This document shows positions 41,866 to 51,491 of a stretch of DNA of 64,000 bases, piece by piece (the first letter of the stretch is position 1; the number at the start of each line of letters is the position of its first letter). Location of the stretch: positions 434,001-498,000 of the forward strand of contig NZ_FXYF01000002.1 in assembly GCF_900184945.1 (NCBI RefSeq). Reading direction: 5' to 3'. Made by a program: the position numbers and the translations under genes. The notes below the pieces were generated by a model. The model was not told where the DNA came from, searched no databases, and saw only the letters and a list, made by a program, of their open reading frames with translations. This stretch comes from Antarctobacter aquimaris. GTDB lineage: Bacteria > Pseudomonadota > Alphaproteobacteria > Rhodobacterales > Rhodobacteraceae.

Positions 41866-42741
41866 TCACCTTTTTCGGGCCGAAAAATGCTGAAAACCGC
41901 CCGGCAGCGTGGCAACGACCACACGATCGCGCCCGGCGAGGTCCGGAATGACCCGCACACCGTGCAGCCCCGAGACCTGGAACAGCCGGCTGACCGCCAT
42001 GCCCTGGCTCGCGCCGATCTCGACCACCAGCCGCCCGCCCGGCGCCAGCCGCAGCGCCGCGCCGTCCAGGATGGCGCGGTAGGCGGTCAGCCCGTCGGCC
42101 TCGTCGGTCAGCGCCAGCCGCGGTTCATGCTCGCGCACTTCGGGCGCGAGGAACGGCATCTCGGACACGGCGATGTAGGGCGGGTTCGACACGATCAGGT
42201 CAAAGCCCGCATCCTCCGGCCCCAGCGGCGCGTACCAGCTGCCCTGCCGCAGTTCGGCGCGGTCCTCCAGCCTTAGCGTGTTGCGGTTCCAGTAGGCCAC
42301 GTTCAGCGCCGCCTCGCTGATGTCGGTGCCGATGCCCACCGCGGCCTGCCGTTCCGCCAGCAGGGTCAGCAGGATGCAGCCCGACCCGGTGCCCAGGTCC
42401 AGCACCGTGGCAAAGGGTTCCGTCAGCGCCACCTCGATCAGCGTCTCGGTCTCGGGGCGCGGGTCCAGCACCTCGGGCGTGACCAGGAAATCGCGGCCGT
42501 AGAACATCCGCCGCCCGGTCAGGTGGCTGACCGGCATCCGCTCGGCCCGCCGTTCGACCAACGTCAGATAGACCACCTCCAGGTCCGGCTCGACCGGCTC
42601 GGGCAGGAACAGGGTCAGCCGCCCGGCGGGCACCTTGAGCACATGGCTCAGCAGGCGGCGCGCATCGCGGCCCGGGTCGGGCACCCCCGCCTCGACCAGC
42701 CGCGCGGTGGCGCGCGACAACAGGTCCGCGCCGCGCGTCAT
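41866..42741 (-). CDS. prmC: peptide chain release factor N5-glutamine methyltransferase
   Basis: 291 residues methylating the GGQ glutamine of release factors. An N-terminal helical domain (about 1-80) is followed by the SAM domain: [16 protein letters not shown] motif I and the substrate motif [13 protein letters not shown]. The ATG overlaps the prfA stop by four bases, coupling the enzyme to its substrate, the standard arrangement. The last 20 residues ([18 protein letters not shown]) are normal for alphaproteobacteria. Confidence 0.96.
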   Translation of the reverse strand: MTRGADLLSRATARLVEAGVPDPGRDARRLLSHVLKVPAGRLTLFLPEPVEPDLEVVYLTLVERRAERMPVSHLTGRRMFYGRDFLVTPEVLDPRPETETLIEVALTEPFATVLDLGTGSGCILLTLLAERQAAVGIGTDISEAALNVAYWNRNTLRLEDRAELRQGSWYAPLGPEDAGFDLIVSNPPYIAVSEMPFLAPEVREHEPRLALTDEADGLTAYRAILDGAALRLAPGGRLVVEIGASQGMAVSRLFQVSGLHGVRVIPDLAGRDRVVVATLPGGFQHFSARKR

Positions 42742-43787
42742 CCCTGCATCTCGGACAGCAGCGCCGCCTGGTGTTCGGCGGTCAGCGCGTCGATGATCTC
42801 GTCGAGATCGCCGGCCAGGATCTGCTCCAGCCGGTACAGCGTCAGGCCGATGCGGTGATCGGTCATCCGCCCTTGCGGGAAATTATAGGTGCGGATGCGC
42901 TCGGAGCGGTCGCCGCTGCCGACCTGCGCCTTGCGCGCCCCCGCCCGTTCCGCATCGGCGCGCGAGCGTTCCAGGTCGAACAGCCGCGCGCGCAGCACCT
43001 GCATGGCGATCTCGCGGTTGCGGTGCTGCGATTTCTCGGAACTCGTCACCACGATGCCCGACGGGATGTGGGTGATCCGCACCGCCGAATCCGTGGTGTT
43101 GACGTGCTGGCCCCCTGCCCCCGAGGACCGCATGGTGTCGATGCGGATGTCGTTGGGGTCGATGCGGATGTCGACCTCCTCGGCCTCGGGCAGCACCGCC
43201 ACCGTCGCGGCTGAGGTGTGGATGCGCCCGCCGCTCTCGGTCTCGGGGACGCGCTGCACCCGGTGTACGCCGCTTTCGAACTTGAGCCGGGCAAAGACGT
43301 TGTCGCCGACGATCCGCACCACCAGTTCGCGCACGCCACCCAGTTCGGACAGCTGTTCCTCGACCACCTCCCAGCGCCAGCCTTTCGCCTCGGAATAGCG
43401 CTGGTACATGCGCGCGAGGTCGGCGGCGAACAGCGCCGCCTCGTCGCCCCCCGTTCCGGGACGGATCTCCAGCATGGCGGGGCGGGCATCGGCGGCATCG
43501 CGCGGCAACAGCGCCAGTTGCACGGCGTGTTCGGCCTCGGGCAGACGGGCGCGCAACTCCGGCAGTTCCTCTTCGGCGAGCGCGCGCATCTCGGGGTCCT
43601 TCAGCAGCGCTTCGGCGCCGGCGATCTCGTCGCGCAACCGCTCCCATTCGGCGATCTGGGCGACCACCGGCTTGAGTTCGGCGTATTCGCGGCCCAACGC
43701 GGCAATGTCGCCCTGCCCCGTGGACATGCGCGCCTCGACGTATTCGAGTCGTTCCTTGATCTGCTGCATGCGGTCTGTCGGGATCAT
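42738..43787 (-). CDS. prfA: peptide chain release factor 1
   Basis: 349 residues, terminating at UAA and UAG. The peptidyl-hydrolase motif is in [20 protein letters not shown]; the anticodon-like region precedes it. [26 protein letters not shown] is the conserved C-terminal block. Relevant to the amber-split gene at 7123-7461, because this is the factor that would read its UAG. Confidence 0.97.
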   Translation of the reverse strand: MIPTDRMQQIKERLEYVEARMSTGQGDIAALGREYAELKPVVAQIAEWERLRDEIAGAEALLKDPEMRALAEEELPELRARLPEAEHAVQLALLPRDAADARPAMLEIRPGTGGDEAALFAADLARMYQRYSEAKGWRWEVVEEQLSELGGVRELVVRIVGDNVFARLKFESGVHRVQRVPETESGGRIHTSAATVAVLPEAEEVDIRIDPNDIRIDTMRSSGAGGQHVNTTDSAVRITHIPSGIVVTSSEKSQHRNREIAMQVLRARLFDLERSRADAERAGARKAQVGSGDRSERIRTYNFPQGRMTDHRIGLTLYRLEQILAGDLDEIIDALTAEHQAALLSEMQG

Positions 43788-44016
43788 GCGGTTGCATTGC
43801 CGATTGCGCCGTGAGCGTCAAGCGTCGCGGCGCGGGTCGGGACCGACGCGGCATCGGCAAAAGCCTGTCGGTTCGCCGCGATGCGGCGCTCTGTGGCTTG
43901 ACGCTCCGGCCCCGGGGTGCATCTGTCATCCCAAGAGTCGTGGCAAGACCGCGCCGGGCCGGGCACACAGCGCCGGGCGCATGACAGGATTGCCCAGAAC
44001 CCGCTTGGAGGATGAA

Positions 44017-44472
44017 ATGGCCGTCACCCTGAACGTCAACGGCACCGCGCAAGAGGTGGACCTGCCCCCGGAGGTGCCCCTGCTCTGGGCCTTGCGCGAC
44101 GCGCTGAACCTGACCGGAACGAAATTCGGCTGCGGTGTCGCGGCCTGCGGCGCCTGCACCGTGCACATCGACGGCGAGGCGGTGTTCGCCTGCCAGGTCC
44201 CCATCGGCGAGGTCTGGGGCGATATCACCACGATCGAAGGGCTGGGCACGCCCGACGCGCTGCACCGGCTGCAACAGGCCTGGATCGACCACCAGGTCGC
44301 GCAGTGCGGCTACTGCCAGTCCGGCCAGATCATGCAGGCCGCCGCCCTGCTGGCCGCCACGCCCAATCCCACCGATGACCAGATCGACGCCGCCATGTCC
44401 GGCAACCTGTGCCGCTGCGGCACCTACCCGCGCATCCGCGCCGCCATCAAATCCGCCGCAGGGGAGGCCTGA
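44017..44472 (+). CDS. [2Fe-2S] subunit of a molybdenum hydroxylase (IorA-like)
   Basis: 151 residues with two clusters: a plant-ferredoxin-type site, [20 protein letters not shown] (CxxxxCxxC), and the helical domain [17 protein letters not shown] plus [16 protein letters not shown]. It passes electrons from the molybdenum centre encoded by the next gene. Start at 44017 behind TTGGAGGATGAA. No FAD-binding subunit is present, as in isoquinoline 1-oxidoreductase or aldehyde oxidase types that use periplasmic or membrane acceptors. Confidence 0.94.
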   Translation: MAVTLNVNGTAQEVDLPPEVPLLWALRDALNLTGTKFGCGVAACGACTVHIDGEAVFACQVPIGEVWGDITTIEGLGTPDALHRLQQAWIDHQVAQCGYCQSGQIMQAAALLAATPNPTDDQIDAAMSGNLCRCGTYPRIRAAIKSAAGEA

Positions 44473-44475
44473 GCC

Positions 44476-46713
44476 ATGGCCAGCATCGGCAAGATCGCCC
44501 GCCGCACGTTCCTGATCGGGGCGGCCGCCATCGCCGGCGGCGCCGCCTTCGGCGCCTGGTACGTCACCCGCCCCGCGCCGAACCCGCTGAAACCCGGCGA
44601 CGGCGAATCGGCGCTGAACGCCTTTGTCCTGATCGACGGCACCGGCGTCACCCTGATCGCGCCCCGCGCCGAGATGGGACAGGGCACCATGACCACCTGG
44701 GCCGCCCTCATCGCCGAGGAGATGGATCTCGACTGGGCGCAGGTCCGGGTGATCCACGGCCCGCCCGCGCAGGCCTATTTCAACAGCGCTCTGATGGGCG
44801 AGGGTTTGACCCACAAGGGCTATGACGCCTCCGCCTTCCAGCATTCGCTGGGCGAGATGATGGGCCACCTGGGCAAGGTCTTTTCCATGCAGGTCACCGG
44901 CGGCTCGACCGCCATGAAGGACGGGTACGAGCGGATGCGCGTCACGGGTGCCGCCGCGCGCGAGATGCTCAAGACCGCCGCCGCCGCGCGGCTGGGCGTC
45001 TCCATCGCCGACCTGCGCACCGAAAAGGGCGCGGTCATCGCCCCCGACGGCACCGCGATCCCCTATCCCGACCTCGCTGCCGAGGCCGCTCAGGTGGAAC
45101 CGCCGCGCATCGAGCTGCGCCGCCAGGAGCAATGGACCCTGCTGGGCAATTCCCTGCCCCGGCTCGACATCCCCGCCAAATCCACCGGCACCGCGCAGTT
45201 CAGCATCGACACCCGCCTGCCGGGGATGCGCTATGCCGCCGTCCGCATGGCGCCCACCCGCGGCGGCATGAAATCCTACGACGCCTTCGAGGCCAACCGC
45301 ATGCCCGGCGTGGAAAAGGTCGTCGACCTGGGCGATGGCCTCGCCGTGATCGCCACCAACACCTGGCTGGCGCAGCAGGCGCTGGACACCATCGGGGTCG
45401 AATGGACCCCCTCCGCCTACCCCGAGTCCACCGAGGCCATGTTCAGCGCCATCGAGGCGGCCTTTGACACCGAGCCGGATTCGGTCCTGCGCGACGACGG
45501 CAACGCCGACCGCCTGCCCCAGGGCGCGACGCGGATCGAAGCCGAGTACCGCGTGCCCTTCCTCGCCCATGCCACCATGGAGCCGATGAACGCCACCGCC
45601 TGGTTCGACGGCACCAACCTGCGACTGTGGTGCGGCAACCAGGGCCCGACCTTCCTGCGCGATGCCTGTGCCGCCGAGGCGGGAATCGCCCCCGAAGAGG
45701 TCGAGGTCAACGTCACCCTGATGGGCGGCGGCTTTGGCCGCCGCGGCGAATTCGACTACGCGGTGATCGCCACCCGCGTGGCCAAGGCGATGCCCGGCAC
45801 CCCGGTCAACGTCACCTGGTCGCGCGAAGAGGACATGACCCACGATTTCTACCGCCCCGCCGCCATCGCGCGGATCACGGGTGCCGTGGCCGACGGCGCG
45901 CCCGTCACCTTCGACGCGCGGGTCGCCTCGCCCTCGATCGCCGCGCAGGCGCTGAAACGCTGGGTCGGCTTTTCGCCGGGCGGCCCGGACAAGGGCATCG
46001 TCGACGGCATCTACAACCAGCCCTATCGCATCCCCAACTACCGCGTCGCGGGATACCGGGCCGACATCGCACCGCCGCTGGGCTTCTGGCGCTCAGTCGG
46101 GTCCAGCTTCAATGGCTTCTTCCATGAAAGCTTCATGGACGAACTGGCCCATGCCGCCGACGCGGACCCGCTCGACTTCCGGCTGAAGCAGATGCGCGAC
46201 GAATGGCTGCCCGGTTTCTACGTGCTGGAGGCGGTGCGCGACATGTGCGGCTGGACCGGCACCACGCCCGAAGGCACCGGCCGCGGCGTCGCCATGGTCT
46301 ACAGCTTCGGCACCCCCTGCGCCGTGGTGATCGAGGTCATGCAGACCGAAGGCGGGATTCGCCTGACCAACGCCTGGATGGCCGCCGACCCCGGCGTCGC
46401 GCTGGACCCCTCGATCATCGAGGCGCAGCTGACCGGGGGCCTCGCCTACGGCCTCTCCGCCGCCATCGGCGAAGATATCACCTTTGCCGGCGGGGTCGTC
46501 GACCAGAAGAACTTCCCCGACTACGAACCCTTGCGCATGTCGCAGATGCCCGCCGTCGAGGTCAGCATCCTGGAACACCAGGAGCGGCTGAACGGCATCG
46601 GCGAGGTCGGCACCCCGCCCGCCGCCCCGGCGCTGGCCAACGCGCTGTTCGACCTGACCGGCAAGCGGGTGCGCGAACTGCCGCTGCGCAAGGCGTTCGA
46701 TTTCTACATCTGA
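44476..46713 (+). CDS. molybdopterin-binding subunit, xanthine dehydrogenase family (IorB-like), exported by Tat
   Basis: 745 residues. The N terminus (KIARRTFLIGAAAIAGGAAFGAWYV) is a twin-arginine signal or anchor, so the enzyme works in the periplasm; the small subunit would be carried along. LTLIAPRAEMGQGTMTTWAALIAEEMDLDW and VNVTLMGGGFGRRGEFDYA are cofactor-binding stretches, and GEVGTPPAAPALANALFDLTGKRVRELP carries the C-terminal catalytic glutamate (GEVG). The substrate (N-heterocycle or aldehyde) is not decided. Starts 3 bases after the small subunit. Confidence 0.93.
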   Translation: MASIGKIARRTFLIGAAAIAGGAAFGAWYVTRPAPNPLKPGDGESALNAFVLIDGTGVTLIAPRAEMGQGTMTTWAALIAEEMDLDWAQVRVIHGPPAQAYFNSALMGEGLTHKGYDASAFQHSLGEMMGHLGKVFSMQVTGGSTAMKDGYERMRVTGAAAREMLKTAAAARLGVSIADLRTEKGAVIAPDGTAIPYPDLAAEAAQVEPPRIELRRQEQWTLLGNSLPRLDIPAKSTGTAQFSIDTRLPGMRYAAVRMAPTRGGMKSYDAFEANRMPGVEKVVDLGDGLAVIATNTWLAQQALDTIGVEWTPSAYPESTEAMFSAIEAAFDTEPDSVLRDDGNADRLPQGATRIEAEYRVPFLAHATMEPMNATAWFDGTNLRLWCGNQGPTFLRDACAAEAGIAPEEVEVNVTLMGGGFGRRGEFDYAVIATRVAKAMPGTPVNVTWSREEDMTHDFYRPAAIARITGAVADGAPVTFDARVASPSIAAQALKRWVGFSPGGPDKGIVDGIYNQPYRIPNYRVAGYRADIAPPLGFWRSVGSSFNGFFHESFMDELAHAADADPLDFRLKQMRDEWLPGFYVLEAVRDMCGWTGTTPEGTGRGVAMVYSFGTPCAVVIEVMQTEGGIRLTNAWMAADPGVALDPSIIEAQLTGGLAYGLSAAIGEDITFAGGVVDQKNFPDYEPLRMSQMPAVEVSILEHQERLNGIGEVGTPPAAPALANALFDLTGKRVRELPLRKAFDFYI

Positions 46714-46728
46714 TCCTTCTGACTTCGG

Positions 46729-46758
46729 CCCGGCCTTTTCCCGTGAAAGGCCGGGTTT
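46729..46758 (+). terminator. Rho-independent terminator of the molybdenum hydroxylase operon
   Basis: CCCGGCCTTT (46729-46738) pairs with AAAGGCCGGG (46746-46755) over a 7-base loop, followed by TTT. It begins 16 bases after the stop codon. Confidence 0.8.
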
Positions 46759-46885
46759 CGGAAAATCCGCTTCAATGGCCGACGCGCGCCACCGTGCCGC
46801 CCCATTTCTTGCGCAATGCGGGGGCATAACCGCATGACCGGCGCGATCCCGCGGGATCCCGCCGCGGGTACGTTAACCAGTACCC

Positions 46886-46916
46886 CGGCCCCTGCCGACC
46901 CGCAGGGGCCGTTTTT
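46886..46916 (+). terminator. strong terminator without an obvious gene in front
   Basis: CGGCCCCTGC (46886-46895) pairs with GCAGGGGCCG (46902-46911), followed by TTTTT. The preceding operon already ended at 46758, so this structure would end an unannotated transcript from 46759-46885, or leaderless read-through. The 46759-46885 stretch has no convincing reading frame; GTTAACC at 46872 is the only other motif noted. Confidence 0.75.
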
Positions 46917-47016
46917 CTGCCTGCCCCCGCGCTCCGGCGCCGGGCGGGACAGGGTTCCGCGAGGCCGGCATTCCGGGCTAGGCTGTGGCACGCAGACCGG
47001 CCCCCAGGAGACCCCG

Positions 47017-47352
47017 ATGGATTATCCCCCCTTCATGCAGGCGCTTCCCGCCCTCGACATCCCCTTTCCCGAAGACGTGGTCAGCGCCCGCGCGGTCCGC
47101 TCGGACCAGGCGCTGGTGGTCTATTTCGCCGTGCATCAGCCGGTGGAACTGCCCGAGCACAGCCACGGCGCGCAATGGGGCCACATGTTCCACGGCCGGA
47201 TGTCCCTGACGATCGGCGGCAAGACCCGCGAGTGCCGACCCGGCGACAGCTGGAACATCCCCGCGGGCGTGCCGCATTCCGCGCGAATCGAGGCCGGCAG
47301 CCTGCTGATGGATGTGTTCGAGGAACCGGACCGCTACCCGCTGAAGGGCTGA
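47017..47352 (+). CDS. cupin-domain protein
   Basis: 111 residues forming one small beta-barrel: VELPEHSHGAQWGHMFHGRMSLTIGG is cupin motif 1 with likely metal ligands in the HSHGAQW...H set, and PGDSWNIPAGVPHSARI is motif 2. Close to small ethanolamine-utilisation or quercetinase-like cupins; substrate unknown. Start at 47017 behind CCAGGAGACCCCG. Convergent with the hydrolase gene, 12 bases apart. Confidence 0.85.
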   Translation: MDYPPFMQALPALDIPFPEDVVSARAVRSDQALVVYFAVHQPVELPEHSHGAQWGHMFHGRMSLTIGGKTRECRPGDSWNIPAGVPHSARIEAGSLLMDVFEEPDRYPLKG

Positions 47353-47364
47353 GCGCGCCGCCCG

Positions 47365-48144
47365 TCAGCCCGCCGCACGCAGCCCCTGCGCGCCGCGGTC
47401 ACGCGCCCAGCCGCGCACCGCCTTGCCGAAAGCCTCGAACAGCGGGCGCGAGACCGGGTCGTTCGCGGCGTTCCATTCCGGGTGCCACTGCACCGCCAGG
47501 GTAAAGCCGGGCGCATCGCGCACATGGATCGCCTCCGGCGTGCCGTCGGGGGCGTGGCCCTCGATCACGATGCGGCGGCCGGGGGTCTTGATCCCCTGCC
47601 CGTGCAGCGTGTTGGTCATCACCTCGGTCGCGCCGAACAGCCGGTGGAACACGCCGCCCTCGGTCAGCGTCACCTTGTGGCGCAGTTCGAACTTTTCCTC
47701 CAGCGTGCCGTCAGGCGGCATCCGGTGGTTCAAGCGGCCCGGCAGGTCGCGGATTTCCGGGTAGAGCGAGCCGCCCATGGCCACGTTGACCTCCTGGAAG
47801 CCGCGGCAGATGCCCAGAAAGGGCTGGCCGCGCGCCACGCAGGCCCGCACCAGCGGCAGCGTGATCGCGTCGCGCGCCCGGTCATGCGCGCCATGCGCCT
47901 CGGTCCAGTCCTCGCCGTATTCCTCGGGGTGGACGTTGGGCCGCCCGCCGGTCAGCACGAACCCGTCGCAGCACTCCAGAAGCTCTTCCACGTTGACAAA
48001 GCGCGGGTCGGCGGGGATCACCAGCGGCAGGCAGCCCGAAACCTGCGCCACCGCCTCCGAATTCATCTGGCCGCCCGCATGGGTCGGATACTGATCGTTG
48101 ATCAGGTAGGAATTGCCGATGATTCCGACGATGGGTCGCTGCAT
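47365..48144 (-). CDS. gamma-glutamyl-gamma-aminobutyrate hydrolase family (PuuD-like)
   Basis: 259 residues, class I glutamine-amidotransferase-like fold. GFVLTGGRPNVHPEEYGED is the oxyanion region, FLGICRGFQEVNVAMGGSLY carries the nucleophile C113, and VQWHPEWNA the catalytic histidine. HRMPPDGTLEE resembles the PuuD loop. It may hydrolyse gamma-glutamyl-GABA in putrescine breakdown or a related compound; no other puu genes are near. Start MQRPIVGIIGNSYL at 48144 behind CAGGAGTCCGGGGC. Confidence 0.9.
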   Translation of the reverse strand: MQRPIVGIIGNSYLINDQYPTHAGGQMNSEAVAQVSGCLPLVIPADPRFVNVEELLECCDGFVLTGGRPNVHPEEYGEDWTEAHGAHDRARDAITLPLVRACVARGQPFLGICRGFQEVNVAMGGSLYPEIRDLPGRLNHRMPPDGTLEEKFELRHKVTLTEGGVFHRLFGATEVMTNTLHGQGIKTPGRRIVIEGHAPDGTPEAIHVRDAPGFTLAVQWHPEWNAANDPVSRPLFEAFGKAVRGWARDRGAQGLRAAG

Positions 48145-48286
48145 GCCCCGGACTCCTGTGGTCAGGGCCTTATTAAACCACGGGGGCCTTGACGAAAAGT
48201 GTCCGCCCGCACATCGCGCCCTGCGGTCGCACACAGGGCAGCGGATTGCCGCCTCGGCGGGCAGGTCAAACCCGCGACCGGGCATT

Positions 48287-48352
48287 TTGGGGGCGCTGCC
48301 CCCGCCGCCGCAAGCGGCGTCTCCCCCGAGGTATTTTTCAAACCAAAGAAGA
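48287..48352 (-). repeat. intergenic repeat, leftward copy
   Basis: On the minus strand: TTCTTCTTTGGTTTGAAAAA, TACCTCGGGGGAG, the hairpin GCCGCTTGCGGC, then GGGGGCAGCGCCCCC. Same family as 25125-25190. It sits head-to-head with the rightward copy at 48371. Confidence 0.75.
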
Positions 48353-48370
48353 AGTAGGCGCCGGGCCCGG

Positions 48371-48438
48371 GCTTCTTTGGTTTCCGAAATACCTCGGGGG
48401 TGAGGCCGAAGGCCGAGGGGGCAGCGCCCCCTCCTTCT
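48371..48438 (+). repeat. intergenic repeat, rightward copy
   Basis: CTTCTTTGGTTTCCGAAATA, CCTCGGGGGTGAG, the hairpin GGCCGAAGGCC, then GGGGGCAGCGCCCCC. It ends 19 bases before the glcB stop, on the opposite strand. With the copy at 48287 it forms a divergent pair separated by about 18 bases. Confidence 0.75.
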
Positions 48439-48456
48439 TTCCCGTCCCGAAAGCGC

Positions 48457-50604
48457 TTAGCCGGCCGCCTTCAGCTCCAGCCGCCGGCGATGCAGCACCG
48501 GCTCGGTATAGCCCGAAGGCTGCACCCGCCCCTCGAACACCAGCTCGCAGGCCGCCTGAAAGGCGATCCCGTCAAAGCCGGGCGCCATCGGCCGGTAGGC
48601 CGCATCGCCGGCGTTCTGGCGGTCCACCACCTCGGCCATGCGCTTCATGATGTCCATGACCTCGTCCCTGGACACGATGCCGTGGTGCAGCCAATTGGCG
48701 ATGTGCTGGGAAGATATCCGGCAGGTCGCGCGGTCCTCCATCAGGCCCACGTCGTTGATGTCCGGCACCTTGGAACAGCCCACCCCCTGGTCGATCCACC
48801 GCACCACGTAGCCCAGGATGCCCTGCGCGTTGTTCTCGACCTCGCGACGCACCTGCTCGGGGCGCCACTTGCGAAAGGCCGCCAGCGGGATCTCCAGCAC
48901 CGCGTCCACGTGCGCGCGCCGCCCGCCCTTGCGCAGCTTGGCCTGCACGGCAAAGACATCGACCCGGTGGTAATGCAGTGCGTGCAGCGTGGCGGCGGTG
49001 GGCGACGGCACCCAGGCGCAGTTGGCGCCCGCCTTGGGATGCTCGATCTTGGCCTCCAGCATCGCCGCCATCTGGTCCGGCATGGCCCACATGCCCTTGC
49101 CGATCTGCGCCTTGCCGGACAGCCCGCACTCCAGCCCGATATCGACGTTGCGCGCCTCGTAGGCGCCGATCCAGCCCTTGCGCTTGATGAAATCCTTGCG
49201 GCTGAACGGCCCCGCCTCCATCGAGGTGTGGATCTCGTCGCCGGTGCGGTCGAGAAAGCCGGTGTTGATGAAGGCAACGCGATGCCTGGCCGCGCGGATG
49301 CATTCCTTGAGGTTGACGCTGGTGCGGCGTTCCTCGTCCATGATGCCCAGCTTGACGGTGTATTGCGGCAGGCCCAGGGCCGCCTCGACAAAGGTGAACA
49401 CCTCGTCGGCAAAACCCACTTCCTCGGGTCCGTGCATCTTGGGTTTCACCACGTAGACGGACCCGGTGTGGCTGTTGCGCAGCCCTCCGGGCTTGGACAG
49501 GTCGTGCATGGCGATCAGTGCGGTCACCATGGCGTCCATCAGCCCCTCGTAGATTTCCGAGCCGTCGCGCAGCAGGATCGCCGGGTTGGTCATCAGGTGG
49601 CCGACGTTGCGCACCAGCATCAGCGCGCGGCCCTTGATGGCAAAGGGCGTGCCGTCCGGACCGACGAATTCCAGGTCCGGGTTCAGCGCACGGGTCATCT
49701 CCTGCCCGTTCTTGACGAAACGGTCGGTCAGGTCACCCTTCATCAGGCCCAGCCAGTTGGCATAGGCCAGCGCCTTGTCCTCGCCGTCGACGCAGGCGAC
49801 CGAATCCTCGCAGTCCATGATGGCCGAGACCGCCGCCTCCAGCCGCACGTCGGCCAGCCCCGCCTGGTCGCGCGCGCCGATCATGTGCGTGCGGTCGAAC
49901 ACCAGCTCGACATGCAACCCGTTGTTGCAAAGCAGCACCGCCTCGGGCGCCTTGGGGTGGCCGCGATAGCCGCGGAACTTGTCCGGCTGGATCAGCGGCT
50001 GGTCGTCGACCAGCAGCGCGCCACCCTGCACGTGGTAGCGCCGCGCGTCGGCGTGGCTGACGCCCTCGACCGGAAAGGCCTCGTCCAGGAACACCCGCGC
50101 CCGCGCCACCACGCGCGCACCGCGTCCCTTGTCATAGCCGCCCTTGGGCGGGGCCGAGCCCATGGCGTCGGTGCCGTAGAGCCCGTCATAGAGGCTGCCC
50201 CAGCGCGCGTTGGCCGCGTTCAGCGCGTAGCGCGCGTTGGTGATCGGCACCACCAGCTGCGGGCCGGGCACGCGGGCGATCTCGGGGTCGGTGTTGGCGG
50301 TCTCGATCTCGAAGTCGCCACCCTCGGGCAGCAGGTAGCCGATCTCGCTCAGGAAGGCCTTGTAGGCCTCGTGGTCGTGCGGCTGGTTGGCGCGCGCCTT
50401 GTGCCAGTCGTCGATCTGCTTCTGCAGGCTCTCGCGCTTGTCCAGCAGCGCCGTGTTGCGCGGGCCGAAGTCATGCGCCAGCGCCGAAAGCGCGGTCCAG
50501 AATTCCCCCGCCTTGACACCGGTGCCCGGCAGGGCATGGGCCTCGATGAATGACGCAAGGCGTGTGTCCACCTGCAACCCCGCGCGCTCTGTTCGGTCGA
50601 CCAT
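48457..50604 (-). CDS. glcB: malate synthase G
   Basis: 715-residue monomeric enzyme condensing glyoxylate with acetyl-CoA. [30 protein letters not shown] opening; [31 protein letters not shown] and [16 protein letters not shown] are family segments; the catalytic barrel includes [37 protein letters not shown] and the C-terminal domain ends [24 protein letters not shown]. The start at 50604 has GAAGAGGTATACC upstream. No isocitrate lyase is near; in this group glyoxylate may come from the ethylmalonyl-CoA pathway or glycolate. Confidence 0.96.
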   Translation of the reverse strand: MVDRTERAGLQVDTRLASFIEAHALPGTGVKAGEFWTALSALAHDFGPRNTALLDKRESLQKQIDDWHKARANQPHDHEAYKAFLSEIGYLLPEGGDFEIETANTDPEIARVPGPQLVVPITNARYALNAANARWGSLYDGLYGTDAMGSAPPKGGYDKGRGARVVARARVFLDEAFPVEGVSHADARRYHVQGGALLVDDQPLIQPDKFRGYRGHPKAPEAVLLCNNGLHVELVFDRTHMIGARDQAGLADVRLEAAVSAIMDCEDSVACVDGEDKALAYANWLGLMKGDLTDRFVKNGQEMTRALNPDLEFVGPDGTPFAIKGRALMLVRNVGHLMTNPAILLRDGSEIYEGLMDAMVTALIAMHDLSKPGGLRNSHTGSVYVVKPKMHGPEEVGFADEVFTFVEAALGLPQYTVKLGIMDEERRTSVNLKECIRAARHRVAFINTGFLDRTGDEIHTSMEAGPFSRKDFIKRKGWIGAYEARNVDIGLECGLSGKAQIGKGMWAMPDQMAAMLEAKIEHPKAGANCAWVPSPTAATLHALHYHRVDVFAVQAKLRKGGRRAHVDAVLEIPLAAFRKWRPEQVRREVENNAQGILGYVVRWIDQGVGCSKVPDINDVGLMEDRATCRISSQHIANWLHHGIVSRDEVMDIMKRMAEVVDRQNAGDAAYRPMAPGFDGIAFQAACELVFEGRVQPSGYTEPVLHRRRLELKAAG

Positions 50605-50729
50605 GGTATACCTCTTCGGATGATGTGGCGCGGACCCTAGCATTTCGTTTCCGATAGGCAACATTCGACAGCCGCAATACTGTGCCTTCGCGGCGAAAGT
50701 TGCGCATGACACGGACAGGAGGACAGGCC

Positions 50730-51359
50730 TTGGCCGAACATCTCATCGACCTTGCCACGTGGCCGCAGGCCGACCGGTTCCACTGGTTCCGGCGCTACGA
50801 GCGGCCGCATTACGCCGTGACCACGCGGCTGACCATGACGCGGCTGATGGCGCAGCGCAAACCCTCCGGGGTGTCGCCTTATCGCGCCTGCCTACACGCC
50901 ATCGGCAGCGGGCTGCACGCGGTGCCGGCGCTGTGCACGCGCTTTCGCGGCGACCGGGTGGTGCGGCATGACCGGGTGGCGCTGTCGGTGACGGTGCCCA
51001 GGGTGGACGGCGGGTTCAACTACGCCGACCTGCCCTTCGATCCCGACTATGCCCGGTTCGAGGCAAAGGCCTCGGCGCGCATCGTGGCGGCGCGCACCCG
51101 CGACGGGCTGGGCGCCAATGACGGATCGCAGGATGCGGTGGCCTACCTGTCCTGCCTGCCCTGGCTGGATTTCACCGCGCTGGACAACGCCCTGCCCGAT
51201 GCGCAGGACTGTATCCCGCGTGTGTCCTGGGGCCGGATCGTGCCCGAAGGCGACGCATGGCGCATGTCCATGGCGATCCAGGTGCACCACGCGCTGGTCG
51301 ATGGCGAACACCTGGGCGCGTTCTTTGCCGCCGTGCAGGACGCACTGGACACGGTCTGA
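50730..51359 (+). CDS. CatA-like (chloramphenicol-acetyltransferase-type) O-acetyltransferase
   Basis: 209 residues from the TTG at 50730, which has AGGAGG 8 bases upstream and gives the family length; an ATG at 50706 lacks such a site. Family motifs: [23 protein letters not shown]-like [15 protein letters not shown], and the catalytic HHALVDG at 186-192. The acceptor is unknown, and most chromosomal relatives have no shown chloramphenicol activity. Divergent from glcB. Its end faces four strong palindromes. Confidence 0.85.
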   Translation: MAEHLIDLATWPQADRFHWFRRYERPHYAVTTRLTMTRLMAQRKPSGVSPYRACLHAIGSGLHAVPALCTRFRGDRVVRHDRVALSVTVPRVDGGFNYADLPFDPDYARFEAKASARIVAARTRDGLGANDGSQDAVAYLSCLPWLDFTALDNALPDAQDCIPRVSWGRIVPEGDAWRMSMAIQVHHALVDGEHLGAFFAAVQDALDTV

Positions 51360-51371
51360 TCCGGGCGCGGA

Positions 51372-51482
51372 AACGCCTTTCGAAAGGCGTTCCAAGCGAT
51401 TTCGAAATCGCTTGAAAAGCGGTGTCCCAGCCGCATGCCAACGGCGTTCGAACGCCGTTGCAAAGGCGCTTCGAAGCGCCTT
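51372..51482. repeat. four perfect palindromes centred on TTCGAA
   Basis: Between convergent genes: AACGCCTTTCGAAAGGCGTT (51372-51391); AAGCGATTTCGAAATCGCTT (51394-51413, extending one pair to 51393-51414); a 22-base palindrome around GGCGTTCGAACGCC (51439-51460); and AAGGCGCTTCGAAGCGCCTT (51463-51482). The arms differ, but every centre is TTCGAA. They probably terminate transcription from both sides, but four in 111 bases is excessive for that. Confidence 0.85.
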
Positions 51483-51491
51483 CCCCGCGCC

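Noticed and set aside
42883-45843. 986-codon minus-strand frame spanning prfA and the molybdenum hydroxylase genes
   Set aside because: Crosses clearly identified genes on both strands and has His/Gly/Arg-rich shadow composition.
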